Origin: Symbiodinium natans
Taxonomy: Eukaryota; Sar; Dinophyceae; Suessiales; Symbiodiniaceae
Direction of reading: 5' to 3'
DNA: 64,000 nt
Assembly (NCBI GenBank): GCA_905221605.1
Contig: CAJNDS010002227.1
Coordinates: forward strand, 53,501 to 117,500
The notes beneath the pieces are model-generated. The model saw only the letters and a list, made by a program, of their open reading frames with translations, was not told the DNA's origin and searched no databases. A program made the position numbers and the translations under genes. Below, piece by piece: positions 33,276 to 45,500 of this stretch (positions within the stretch are counted from its first letter, which is position 1; each line of letters starts with the position of its first letter).

Positions 33276-35129
33276 ATGTATGTATGTATGCATGCATGCA
33301 TGTATGTATGTATGTATTTACACGTGTGAGTGAGTGTGTATCACCCATTGGTACTGGCATTCTTTATCGTAGTTGAACATGAACGAGATCAACCGGGGCT
33401 TCGACTGGGTTCCCCATCAACCTAAGAACTGCTGTCTAACCTAGCTCGGTTCAACCTCCTAGGGCCCAAGCGTTATGAGGGTTTTAGGGTTCAGGGTTTG
33501 GAGTTTAGGGGTTGTCGCCAAAACTTTTGGGTTTTGGGGTCTACGGCGCAGGGGATGCTGGTACCGAACCACCCCCCAACCCCGAAACGAAGACGGGAAT
33601 AACTCAAGCAACCATAACCCTGAATACATATGCCCTAAACCCTAAACCCTAAACCCCACCAAACCCTAAACCCCACCAAACCCTAAACCCTACTAAACCC
33701 TAAACCCCAAACCCTAATTCTAAACCCTAAACCCCAAACCCTAAACCCCAAACCCTAAACCCCAAACCCTAAACCCTAAACCCTAAACCCTAAAGCCTTT
33801 CAACCCCAAGCTGCCTGGCGAGCCGGGCGTCCTGTTGCGCAGCCTCGCCCAGCAAAGGCTCGACCTGGTCAAGAGGGGGAAGATGCTGGGTTTGGGGTTT
33901 GGGGTTTGGGGTTTGGGGTTTGGGGTTTAGGGTTTAGGGTTTAGGGTTTAGGGTTTAGGGTTTGGGGTTTAAGGTTTCGGGTTTAGGGTTTAGGGTTTAG
34001 GGTTTGGGGTTTAAGGTTTAGAGGGTTTAGGGGGTTTAGGGGGTTTAGGGGGTTTAGGGGGTTTAGGGGGTTTAGGGGGTTTAGGGGGTTTAGGGGGTTT
34101 AGGGGGTTTAGGGTTTGAGGGGTTTAGGGGGTTTAGGGGGTTCAGGGCTTGGGGGTTGAGGGGTTTAGGTTGGGAACACCCTTAAACAAGCAGTCCAAAA
34201 TAGGGACGAAAATCGGGCGTACTACAATCCCTATGAAGGACTGTCAGTATAAGGGGGAACCATTCCCAGGTTTAAGGTTTAGGGGTTCAGGGCTTGAGGA
34301 CTTTAGGGGTATTTGGGGGGGGGGGGGGAGGGGGTATAGGGTATGGGGGTTGGGCTTCGGTTGGTTTGGGGCTCTGAGGGCGTTTTTTCGATTGTGAAGT
34401 TGAGGGTGCAGTGCTGTCGGATGCTGGGTTGAGGGTTCTGAGCTGTTTTGGGTGCTTCAGGGTTTCAGCCCAAAACTTGAGACCCTAAGCCCGAAAAAAC
34501 CACTGAGGGCCGCTTTCCGGCCCCCCACACCTTAGAACTTCAAGCCCTGTTCAAAATCCCAACACCCTTTGTGAGCCCTAAACCCTAAACCCTAAACCTT
34601 AAACCCTAAACCCTAGACCCGAAACCCTAAACCCTAAACCCTAAACCCTAAAACCCTAGGGAGGCCCCCGAAAAGGGCAACCCTAAACCCTAAACCCTAA
34701 AACAACTCCGTGCCTCCATCTCCCATCGATCCAGCAACTCGTCTAAGACCTTAGTTATCAGGCGTGTAACTGGTCTAACCAACATAGGGTTTAGGGTTTA
34801 GGGTTTAGGGTTTAGGGTTTAAGGTGTAGTGTAGGGTTTAAGGTTAGTGGCGAGAGGGGGGGGAGGGGGTGGCAACTTCTATTTACAGTGTTGCTATCTT
34901 TTTGGTTGAAGAGAGAGAGAGAGAGAGACACGCAATCAGCTATGGTATGCATTGTTGCTCATTGCATTGTCGCCTCTGCTTGGACGCCGAGCATGGAGTA
35001 GCAAAGCCACATTGCGGCAACAAATCCAGAATAGCGTGCAAACACACACACACACACACTCACACACTCACACACTCACACACTCACACACTCACACACT
35101 CACACACTCACACACTCTCACACGCACAG

Positions 35130-35162
<33 letters not shown>

Positions 35163-36240
35163 CATATATGTATATATGTATATATGCATCTGCCTAGTGC
35201 AGTGCTCGCATCAAAAAAAGAGCGCCTGCACCCTGAGCCTCTCAACCCCTCGAGCCCACTAACCCAAAACCACTCCCAACTCCTAAACCCTAAACCCTAA
35301 ACCCTAAACCCCGCAGGGAAGGAACTGCCTGAGCCACCTGCCAGCGGGGGGACCTTCGGAGGATGGGTTGGTATCTTGAGGGCGGCCATTGAAGGCTTTT
35401 TGAGGTGTCCCCCCGAACACTACTAACAGTCCAGAATAGGGATTATAGTGCCCCTTAGCAAAATCCCAATTAAGGACTGTTTTGTCTAAGGGGGAACATT
35501 CCAAGGCTTCTGAGGTTTTGGCCTTTGGAGCCTTAGGCTCTGTGAGCGCACCCTGTGGCAGGCAGATGCTTCTTCCCTGCGCCAATAGAGAACACACATT
35601 GCGAAACTTAGAGAGTCAAGGCCCCTTGCGGAGCCTGGCCTTTACTAGCAGCCAGACCCCCGCAATGCAAGGTCTGAGGCCTTTTCTTGTTTCGAGGTGC
35701 TTAGGGGATGCAGCGAACTCTTAAACCCGACCAAAACCCTAGGGTCCTAAACCCTGAACTGCCGTTACGTTGCGTTGTACCCTAAACCCTAAACCCTAAA
35801 CCCTAAACCCTAAACCCTAAACCCTAAACCCAAAGGGGCACCTCGGTGTGGTCAAGCTCCGTTTCCCTCACGTCCGCGTCCTCAGAGGGATAGACCTCCC
35901 AGGACTCGGGCTTGGGGTTTGGGGTTTGGGGGTTGGGGTTTAGGGTTTAGGGTTTAGGGTTTAGGGTTTAGGGTTTAGGGTTTAGGGTTTAGGGTTTAGG
36001 GTTTAGGGTTTGTGGGGTTTTGGGGTTTTTGAGGTTAGGGTTTAGGGTTTGTGGGTTTAGGACTATATATCGTGACCCCCTCCCGTGCCGAAATCCCCAA
36101 CGACAGCGCGCTTTACCCTAAACCCTAAACCCTAAACCCTAAACCCTAAACCCTAAACCCTAAACCCTAAACCCTAAACCCTAAACCAGGTTGGGGTTCC
36201 CGGAGACAGGGACCATGAGCTTGTGAGCGTGGCCCACAGG
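30550..36240 (-). CDS. Nine-exon minus-strand gene, unrecognised product of about 240-250 residues
   Basis: Exons, all joined by GT-AG and in phase: 36187-36240, 35830-35910, 35310-35353, 34696-34774, 33805-33864, 31927-31979, 31849-31899, 31395-31458, 30550-30822. Key peptides in order: KLMVPVSGNPNL, PESWEVYPSEDADVRETEL, VPPLAGGSGSSFPAG, RLITKVLDELLDRWEMEAR, VEPLLGEAAQQDARLARQLG, ARAAEGPAWFHQGSLAG, PCHGLRSVTERSALW, SSLRSGQQLGNPRGMSWRL, and a 90-codon last exon (HVEWLVLGEEQALWMAVLDR, MHPGFHDTAAHASGVPGG, ending FEATQEIS before TAG). The first exon contains an ATG at 36216 that may be the start; upstream exons are possible. Several donors are the telomere-derived GTTTAG. No domain recognised; GVPGGLGQGITATGLRL is a glycine-rich segment. 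An alternative reading is a GTTAGC donor near the stop with continuation into 30085-30165. Confidence 0.68.
31640..31835. other. Island of unlike composition
   Basis: Between two exon candidates of the 30.5-36.2 kb gene lies a segment with plainer base composition and a 62-codon plus frame (SQPRTNGIRRSGTKADCYHE). It lacks heptamers and looks unlike the neighbouring introns. No homology recognised; could be an insertion of foreign or organellar origin. Confidence 0.3.
32345..33470. other. Long intron segment without heptamers
   Basis: AT-richer than its surroundings. Contains degenerate CTAGCTTTTTCT-type short repeats (32630-32725, with related CTTAGCTT repeats at 33008-33060), a TA microsatellite (33243-33272) followed by GTAT/GCAT runs (33273-33320). 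Falls inside the intron between exons 33805-33864 and 31927-31979. No gene seen. Confidence 0.6.
34910..35205. repeat. Microsatellites in an intron
   Basis: GA run at 34912-34929, CACACT/CACACA repeats at 35041-35125 and a TA run at 35129-35180. The 143-codon plus frame (34869-35300) crossing them has no other support. Confidence 0.8.
35408..35508. mobile_element. MITE-like family with AACAGTCC/GGACTGTT ends
   Basis: CTAACAGTCC near the left and GGACTGTT, TAAGGGGGAACATTCC at the right. Relatives at 34180-34272 and 46746-46838 share the inverted AGTCC/GGACTG motif and the GGGG.AAC.TCCCA end. All lie in introns or intergenic DNA. Confidence 0.45.
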
Positions 36241-36635
36241 CTTGGATAGGGTTTAGGGTTTAGGGTTTAGGGTTTCGGGTTTAGGATTTAGGGTTTAGGG
36301 TTTAGGGTTTAGGGTTTAGGGTTTAGAGTTTAGGGTTTAGGGTTTAGGGTTTAGGGTCCGCCAACCCTGGCGGCGTGTTGGATGGGAAAAGGAGGTGACC
36401 CAAAACCCGGGGAGGGGGGGGGGGGTAGGGGTCGGTGCACAATTTTTTCGTGGACGACCGCGCCCCGCACAGCGTAAACAGGCGGTGCAGCACAGGGGGG
36501 TAGGGGCGCCCGCACCCCACCCCCAACCCCCCCCCCCCCCCCCCCAACCCCCCCCCCCCCCACCCCCCCCCCCCCCCCCCCCCACCCCCACCCCCCTCTT
36601 TTTTTGGCTTGCCCCCTAACCCCCCCCCAAACGTT

Positions 36636-39112
36636 TCACAGAACTCTGCCGAGCAGGCTGGGATGATCTTCGAACCATGCGAGCGGGTTTGACCTCTCAA
36701 CTATGCTCCAGCGGGGTCGGCGGCTTGAGCCGGAGGCTCTGAAATTTAGGGTGCAAGCCCTAGACCAACCTACGCACGATGCCTTGCGGCTTGCACGGTA
36801 TGCTGCGGTTGTTGTGGGCCTGCCGCCGCATGCTCCGCGCAAGCGGCCCAAGAAGGACGGCGTGCCTTGGGGCCAAGACGTCTGGGTGGCTTCTAGGTTT
36901 CAAGGTCGGCGGTTTAGGGTTTAGGGTTTCGGGTTTAGGGTTTAGGGTTTAGGGCTTAGGGTTTCTGAGGCTAAGGGTTTGAGGCTTGAGGCCGGGTCGA
37001 GGAACTTGGGTGCAGGGTTCAGAACTTTAGGGTGGTGTATGAAGCTTTGAGGCTTTTGAAGCTGTCCTTTTTCCCATCTCCAAATCTCACCTCCGCTTAC
37101 GTACGATCAGGACCTTTGGGGTAGGAGGGTTTAGGGTTTAGGGTTGAGGGTTTAGGGTTGAGTTTTATTCCTTTTCGTCTTGGTTTCTGCAGTGACTCAC
37201 GCTTTTTCCACCCGGCGGAGAGCCAACTGCACGCCGAGATGAGTCTTTGCAACGCGCTCTGCAACAAGACTTGCCCTCAACCCTGAGACCCACAGCTTTA
37301 GGGACTACCACGAATTTAGGGCTTCAATTAGGGCTTCGTGTAGAAAAAGTAGCCTAGCTCAGCTGCAAGGCTTGGTTTCGCAAATTAGAGTATAGTCCTC
37401 GGGCTGTGTAGGTCGGATAGCTACGTCTACTGGCCGCTTGTGTGCCAAATCTGCGATTCCCGATTGCTCAGTTGCCCAGCTGCTTCACAGCTCATCCTTC
37501 GCCCCACAACCCAAGACTCAAGGGACTAAAGGAGGGACCCTTATAAGGGACCTTAGGGGTTACTTAGGGGGTCTTTGGGGGCTACTTAGGTATATAGGGA
37601 CTAGGTATACATAGGGTTCATAAGGGAATAAGATTGAGGGGCTCCACCCCTTAAAAGACAATAGCTGTGAAACTCTGAATCCTCCAATCCCTATGCATCC
37701 TACACACCAAAACCGTAAACAACAGAATCCTAAACCCTATTCTTTTGATCCCTAGCTCCCCAGTCAGGTACTTTGCCATCGTGAAACCTTGTTAACCACT
37801 TAAAGCCAAAACTCTACAAATAATACATTCAAACCCCTAACCCCTGAACCCTAAATTCTTAACAAGCCCTATTCCCGAAATACACTCAACATTTCGAGGT
37901 CGGCCTTGGGGCAAAATGTATTGGGTGCACCCTAGGGACGAAACCACGCCAAATGACCTCAAGTAGATGGCGTTCTGCCCCGAAACCTATGCTTCCCAAA
38001 GCCCTGACACCTAAAAACCCGGAAGCCCTACGTAAAATCAAAACCCCTCAAACCCCGAAAGCAACTTGAACAATACCTCCGAAAAACCCCCAACGATCCT
38101 TCAACCAAAACCCGCCTAAACCCTCAACGCCCCCTTTAAAGCCCTAAAGCCCGGGGCTGGTGTCCTTGGTCGTAAGCTTCTTGAGCAGGCCTATCCGGGA
38201 CCTTGGCTCATGCATGTTAAAGCCGCCCTCCAAAGGTGTGGGGTTTAGGGCTTAGGGAGTTTGGGGAAGGAGCTTAGGGTTGAGGCTTTAGGGGTCATCC
38301 GGGTTGGAGTTTACAGGGTGGGGCCCCCTAGTTATAAGTAGAGTTATAGGAGCCCTAAATTGGGTTATAAGGATCCTAAGTTAGGTTATAAGTCCCTTAA
38401 CTATAGTTAGTATAGTAAAGGGGTCCCTCCTTGTAGGGTCAGGGTCAGACGGGGGGCGGCCTCTGAAAGTTGAGGGTTGACCAGGGTGAACACCCCCTTG
38501 TCTCAGATTCTAACAACCCATCACTAGTTACCATACAACACCTACACCCTGAACCCTACACCCCAAAAACCTAAACCCTAAACCCTAAACCCTAAACCCT
38601 AAACCTTAAACCCTAAACCCTAAACCCTAAACCCTAACTTCCTTGGCCAGAGCCCAGCTTGGTGCAGGGGAGCGACATCAGCCAGTTCTTGTTGTCCTCC
38701 TTCATGTCGTTGCCCTTCATGCCCTGTTTTGGGAGTTTCAGGCTTTTGGGGTTTGGGGTTTAGGGTTAGGGTTTAGGGTTGCCCTTCATGCCCTGGGAGA
38801 CAGGAAGCCCCTCTTCGGGAGTTCCAGGCTTCTGGGGTTTAGGGTTTAGGGCTAGGGTTTAGGGCCAGGGTTTAGGTTTTGGGGTTTAGGGAGACCCTAA
38901 ACCCTAAACCCTGAAACCTTTTTGAGGGCACAAAGTCGAAAGCTGGCTGCAAACGCTAAGTAAAACCAGATAGTATGTCCCCCCTGAATACTCAACCCCT
39001 GAACCTTCCACTGCATGCCCCCCAACGCTCATCCCCAAAGCTAAATGCCCCCCACCCCCCCCAAGGGAAGGAAAGAAGTTGTGCATTGCGCCTCCAGTCG
39101 CTTGAGCTCGGC
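36636..39112 (-). CDS. Minus-strand gene downstream of FKBP, coiled and basic, unrecognised
   Basis: Exon chain in phase: 39092-39112 (AELKRLE), 38639-38723 (GMKGNDMKEDNKNWLMSL, PCTKLGSGQG), 38151-38206 (KVPDRPAQEAYDQGHQPR), 37201-37258 (SALQRLISACSWLSAGWKK, donor GTGAGT) and 36636-36892 (85 codons, containing PQGTPSFLGRLRGACGGRP and ending FEDHPSLLGRVL before TGA). Two donors are GC. No family recognised. The last exon is also open on the plus strand (36703-36924), so its strand rests on the phase match (one base carried over, two completing it) and the canonical donor at 37200. The 38708-38795 region has the exon's acceptor edge duplicated on both sides of a TTTAGGG array. Gene start not identified; the FKBP stop is only 160 bp to the right of the first exon listed. 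Confidence 0.5.
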
Positions 39113-39274
39113 CTGGGTTTAGGGTTGAAGGTTTAGTAGGGTGTAATGAGGTTGCCCAATCTGGGTCCCAGCATCGTGGTCATATGGAATCAAAATCTAA
39201 GCCAAACAAGTGAAGGGTTTAGGGGTTTAAGGTTTTGATTTTAGGGGTGTTGGGCTTTGGGGTTTCGGGTAGCC

Positions 39275-42200
39275 CTAGGCCTTCCGCTTGTCCGCGGTGA
39301 GCTTGTTCTGCTTCTCGATGTACGTCTTGGCCTTGTCGCTGCAGCCTGTAGGGAAGGGTCGGGGGGGGGGGGGGGGAGCTGGACCCCTTAACCGCACAAC
39401 CCATAAACCCTCGCAAAGCCCTGAACCGGACCTTAAAAAAATGAACTCATACACAAGACACTAAAACCCCAAACCAGATTAACAAAAAACACCTTAAAGG
39501 CCAAAAGGTCTACCCGTAAAACCCCTAAGACCTAAACCAACCCTGAAACCGCAAACCCAAAACAGACCCAATGCCCAAAAGCCCGAACCCCAAAACTCCT
39601 CTGAGGCCTCATACCGGGGCCTTCATAACTAGACTAGCGTTTTGGGGGGTTGTTATGATATACATCTTTTGGGACCATCAGGGAAACCCCTAAACCCCTA
39701 ACCCCCCAAACCCCTAAACCCCTAAACCTCTAAACCCTTAAACCCCTAAACCCTAAACCCCGAAACCCCTAAACCCCGAAACCCCTAAACCCCGAAACCC
39801 CTAAACCCCTCGGCCCCTAAACCACCAAACCCCTCAACCCCTACACCCCAGGGGGGGGGGTCTCAAAAGGCTACGGGATCGCTCCCCTTAAGCCCCTAAA
39901 GCAGGAGGGCTTTAGGGTTTAGGGTTTAGGGTTTAGGGATTAGGGATTAGGGTTTAGGGTTTAGGGTAGGGTTTAAGGTGAGAGAGGTACCTAGATAACC
40001 GCAACACAGGCACCAACAAGCAGGAAAATCTAAAAATGTACACGCCGCGCTATGAGGTTGCCCAAGTACCCAAATTCCCTTGTAACCCTGTAAAACCGAA
40101 ACCCTAAACCCTAAACCCTACACCCTAAACCCTAAACCCACGCCTTTCAAAGTCTCGATGTCACATCGATCGGCAGGCTTGCTGTCGCCCTTGATCTTCA
40201 TGATCCTCGGCCGCACTAAACCCTTAAAGAGCCTAAAACCCCAGGGTTTAGGGTTTAGGGTTTAGGGTTTAGGGTTTAGGGTTTAGCGTTTAGGGTTTAG
40301 GGTTTAGGGCTGAACATTTTAGGATTTAGGCCAGAAGAAGGCCTGAATCAACAAAAGCCCTACACGCCGAAGAACCACAACAGATTCAGGAGAAGGTCGC
40401 AGACTGAATATGGACCCGTTCCAGAAACCCCAAACCCTATACCCTGAACCCAAGGGCCCACATCAAGGGGGCCGATATGTCTAAGCTCTAACTTCTGCTT
40501 GAGCCTTGGTTGCTTAGGGGCCTTCCCGGGAGTTTTGTACGACAGCCCACATGGGTGAATCAGGCTCAGGGCGTAACCGTAGGAGTTTTGGGCTTAGGGG
40601 TTTCGGGTTTAGTGTTTAAGTGCTTTGGCCTTAGTGTCTATAGGGCTCAGAAAAAGCAAATCTCTAAACCTTGAAATCACAGCGATGACTAAGTGCCAGT
40701 CGCGCCGGTGACCTTAGCTCATGAAATTCCCACCCTTGCCGAGGCTCCCTACCTCTGGAGAAGACCCAGAAAAAAAGTATATACTTTTTAGGTATAAGTA
40801 GCTATAATGGGAACCCAAAACCAAAAAAGGTATTAAAGTATAGTACTCCAAAGCCCAGGCTCTCCATGTTGAAGATCAGCACGTCACCTCCCTTGATCTT
40901 CGCCTCAAGCTCGCAGCCCGAAACCCTAGACCCCAAGCTTTAAATCTACAAAACCCGACATCGCCACCCTAAACCCTAAACCCTGAACCCTAAACCCTAA
41001 ACCTCAAGGCTTCTTGCCCCAACACTGGAAGCCTGTACCCCCTGGAGCGCAGCGTACTGGGGCGCCAGGCTCCCGAACCGCCGTCGCCGTAGCCCAGCTC
41101 GGAGGGGATGTACATCTGCCACTTGTCTCCTGGCTTTGGGTTTAGGGTTTAGGGTTTAGGTTAGGGTTTAGGGTTTAGGGTTCAGGGTTCAGGGTTCAGG
41201 GTTTAGGGTTTAGGGTGTGGAATCATGCTGCCCTGAAAGCCCGAAACCCTAGGGACCCTGTAAAGCCTCAGCCCTACACTGCAGGCGCCACCGAATTGCC
41301 CCACCCCGAAGGGCGATTCGCAAGGCCTAAACTTATGAGCCCCTTTAATTAAGAGAGCTTGATATCGTATAGTATACTGCGACATATATATATATATATT
41401 TATTTATTTATTTATGTATGTATATACCTTTACACTGAGAGACAGGGCTTAAGGTATTCTAGGTTTTGGAGCTTAGGGTCCAGGGTTTCAGAACAGCTGC
41501 TCGAGAGAGTTGCCAAAGGTGCCAGAAAATCATCTTCCCAAAGCGGCTTAGACTGCCTAGGGTTCTGGGAAGGACTAACAGAGAAGCTATGTCTCTCTTC
41601 TTCATATACCCCAAACCCTAAACCCCCAATGCCTCACGCGTCCCCTAACCCTAAACCCTAAACCCTGAACCCTGAACCCTAAACCCTAAACCCTAAAACC
41701 AAAACCCTAAACCCTAAACCCTAAACCCTAAACCCTAAACCCTAAACCCTAAACCCTAAACCCTAAACCCTAAACCCTAAACCCTAAACCCTAAACCCTA
41801 AACCCTAAACCCTAAACCCCAACCCACCTCTAACCCTACACTCATGGGGGAGGCCTTCCACCATGAGCTGCATGGCCTCGGTCCATCCCTTGATGACCTG
41901 ATCTGGGCGAAGCTTGGGGGCCCTAAACCCTAAACCCTAAACCCTAAACCCTAAACCCTAAACCTTACACCCTAAACCCTAAACCCTAAACCCCAAACCC
42001 TAAATACCATTTCTCTACTAACTAACCCTGAACCATCTTGAATCGTAGGATTATGTTTTTTTCCGTCCATTTGTTTGTTATGTGTCAGTTTTTTTCTTTT
42101 TTTTGGGGGGGGTTCAGAGGTGCAGACGTTGGAAGTGCTTAAGGGGGATGGTGGGGTAGATCCCTATCATGACTCCTGCATGACTTGACACTTTCACCTC

Positions 42201-42488
42201 CATACTCCAACCCTGTAGTCATACCCTAAACCCTAAACCCTAAACCCTAAACCCTAATGTTGCACCCGCAATATTCTAGTGGGACGCTATTATGAAAAGT
42301 TTTCCGGCTATTCGGCATCTTGACCCTATGTTTTGGTGGTCCGCTATAATGAACAGTTTTCGGGCCGGGACTGTTTGCTTCATGGTTTTCAGGTCCAAGT
42401 TCTTAGTTTGAAATACAACGCTCAACCTCCTGACCCCTTCCCTGCCTGACTGTTTGGGGTCTTGTTTTATTCAGGGTCCTTGTCTGTT

Positions 42489-42519
<31 letters not shown>

Positions 42520-45500
42520 CATTATTAAAGCAGGTCCAACATTAAACCCTAAACCCTGAACCCTGAACCCTGAACCCTAGACCCCAAACCAACCCTAAAC
42601 CCCAAACCCTAAACTCTAAACCCTAAATACCATACCTCTACTCACCCCGCTCATCCCGAAAAGCTCTCTCTGGCACCTGGTTTGGTGCGAAGGTCGTGGG
42701 GCTGCCTCAAGAGACACAGGCTTGGGTGTCAAGGTTTAGGGTTTAGGGTTTAGGGTTTAGGGTTTCGGGTTTCGGGTTTGGCGGTCAAATATCGATCCAA
42801 TTGAGGGTTTAAAGCTCTGATTTCAGGGATCCCAACAGTCAGGGTGTAGGGCTTAAGACTTTGGGGCCTCATGGCATGGATCAAGTCTTGAACACACTCT
42901 AGATACGCGCACTTCCCTTGAGCTTGCGTGACCATAGGCACCCTAACCCCTAAAACCCTAAACCCCTAAACCCCTAAACTCGAAAGGCCCGTGGCCCCTC
43001 TCAAACCCCATTGTAGACTCTAGAAGCCGTGTAACCTGCAAAACCTGTAGGCCCTTCTCAGCCCCGCCACAGAACCCCATCGACAATCCTGTTCAAACCC
43101 ATTCAAAACTGTTCAAAACCTCCCCTAAACCCCAAAGCCTAAACCCTAAACCCTAAACCCTAAACCCTCAACTCCGCCGCCTCGCTTGTAGGAAGAGTCG
43201 AACTCCGCCCATTCGCCCTCCTCCTGTTGGCCCAGCGGTTGCTGGACAGGGTTTAGGGTTTAGGGTTTAGGGTTTAGGGTTTAGGGTTTAGGGTTTAGGG
43301 TTTAGGGTTTAGGGTTTAGGGTTTAGGGTTTAGGGTTTGAAGGCTTACAAGCACCTTAACAAACCATTAACACGAACTAAAGTCCTAAAACCCTATAGCC
43401 CAGAACCCTAAACCCCTAAACCCAAAGTCCCGAACCTGACCCTCGGAAGGCCGGGGGTGGGGGGTGGGCGGGGGTGTCCCAAAAACACCCTAAACCCTAA
43501 ACCCTAAACCCTAAACCCTAAGCCCTAAACTCCCGTAGCCCCCGCAGCTTTCAAAGCCAGCAGGAAATCGCAGCCGCAGGTCCTTCTCGATGGCATCGGG
43601 AGTCAGGCTCGGAGTGGTTCCGGCATAGTGGCATTCGCATGGCGTTCCCCTTGCAGGCTAAAAAGGGTTTAGGGTTTAGGGTTTGAGGTTTAGGGTTTAG
43701 GGTTTAGGGTTTAGGGTTTGGGGGGTTCGGGTCGTTCACTTCGCAGTTGCTAACCTTCTAGTCCACCTTGTGTCAATAGCCCTAAATCAAAGCCCAAACC
43801 GCTGGAACTTGATGATCTTTGTCTGTGCTGGCTGCTGGGTTTAGGGTTTAGGGTTTAGGGTTTAGGGTTTAGGGTTTAGGGTTTAGGGTTTAGGGTTTAG
43901 GGTTTAGGGTTTAGGGTTTAGGGTTTAGGGTGGTTGCACAATGGGGTTAATCCCTATAAAGCCTCGTCAGACACTGTAGAAGCTCGGGTCTCAGCAGAGT
44001 TCAGGGTTCAAGGTGTAGGGGCCGCGAAATGCAAAGCCTAGGGTTTAGGGTTTAGGGTTTAGGGTTTAGGGTTTAGGGTTGAGGGTGTAGGGTTTAGGGT
44101 TTAGGGTTTAGGGTTTAGGGTTTAGGGTTTAGGGTTTAGGGTTTAGGGTTTAGGGTTTAGGGTTTAGGGGCCTGACATTCTCCAAGCGGCACCAGTGGGC
44201 TCTTTTCGCCTTGGCTTCGGCACGATGCGATGGAAGGGCTCCCTCTCCCCTCCCCAAGCTAAGTCCTGAACCCCGATGACCCGAACATGTTGAACCAGCA
44301 AATGCCTCAACAGCCTCAACCCGAAAAATATGGTCATCCAAACTCGCCCCAAACATGAAAACCCAACCTGTTGACACGCAGTCCTGCCAGTCCTGCATTG
44401 CAACAGGGCTTGGGGTTTCGTCGCGGGCGTTCAGGATTATCGGACTGCAAGGCTCTTATGGGTTCTTTAGGGCGGCTACTTGCGGGCTATCTAGGATCAT
44501 TTAGTGTGTTAAGGTCATCCAGGGTTTCGCTTAAGGCTGCTGGGGTTGAAGCCCAAGCCCGAAACGCAAACCCTAATTAAACCCTAAACCCTAATCACTA
44601 AGCCCTAATACCTAAACCCTAAACCCTAAACTCTAAACCCCAAACCCCAAACCCCAAACCCCAAACCCTAAACCCTAAACCCTAAACCCTAAACCCTAGC
44701 CCTAACCCCTAAACTCAATATTATATGCAAGGTCCCAGGGGCCATGTCCCTCACGGAGGACTTTGTACTGCAACCCGGATGGCAAAGTGACCACGCCTCG
44801 TACAGGCTCGGGCTTCTGGGGGCTCAGGGTCTTGGGCTTGGGGTTTAGGGTTTAGGGTTTAGGGTTTAGGGTTTAGGGTTTAGTGTTTGCTGTGATAGGG
44901 CGTAGATGCTGTGAAGGTTAGGTTTCGGAACAAGCTCGAAAGCTTCGTGAGGTGCGAAAAGCAGCATTGGCCCGATTGTGGAGGGCCATCTAACACCCAC
45001 CCCACGCCGTCCAAGGCGGCAAAGCCACCCAAACCTACTCCTTTTAGGGTTTAGGCCTAAACTCAGACAACAGCCCACTTCTAAAAACTTAGTAGGCAGT
45101 TTCAGGGTTGCAGCAGGTTTCAGAGGGGCTGGCAAGGCACTGAATCAGGGAGCAGCCAACTGTGGGTGGGGCAAGGCAGGGGCCGGGGGGCACTAATTTC
45201 TGGCTCCACGGATGGAGCCACCTCCCGTCCCGAATTAGGCTCCCCGGTGTTTCCGTCACCACCGCCTAGGCCTTCGGCGAGGACTGGAACGGGTACGGGG
45301 GGGCTAGGCGCGGAAATCAGGGAAGGGTCAGGGTGGTCGGGCAGAGGGGGCAGGAGGAAGAAAGGGCACAAAAAAACACTTTTTGAGCACCCACCTTGCC
45401 TGGCCTGAGGCCCCCGGTCTGCGGCGGGGGGTCCAGGACCTCCTGGGCTGGGGCCCTGGGGGTACCCCGACCTGACTTTTTAGGGTAATTACTTGATTAT

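Noticed and set aside
34869-35300. 143-codon plus ORF
   Set aside because: Consists of GA, CACACT and TA microsatellites and lies in an intron of the minus-strand gene.
36703-36924. Plus-strand 73-codon ORF (containing LEPEALKFRVQALDQPTH)
   Set aside because: Not excluded, but the minus reading continues the split codon from exon 37201-37258 and ends in a stop; plus has no chain partner.
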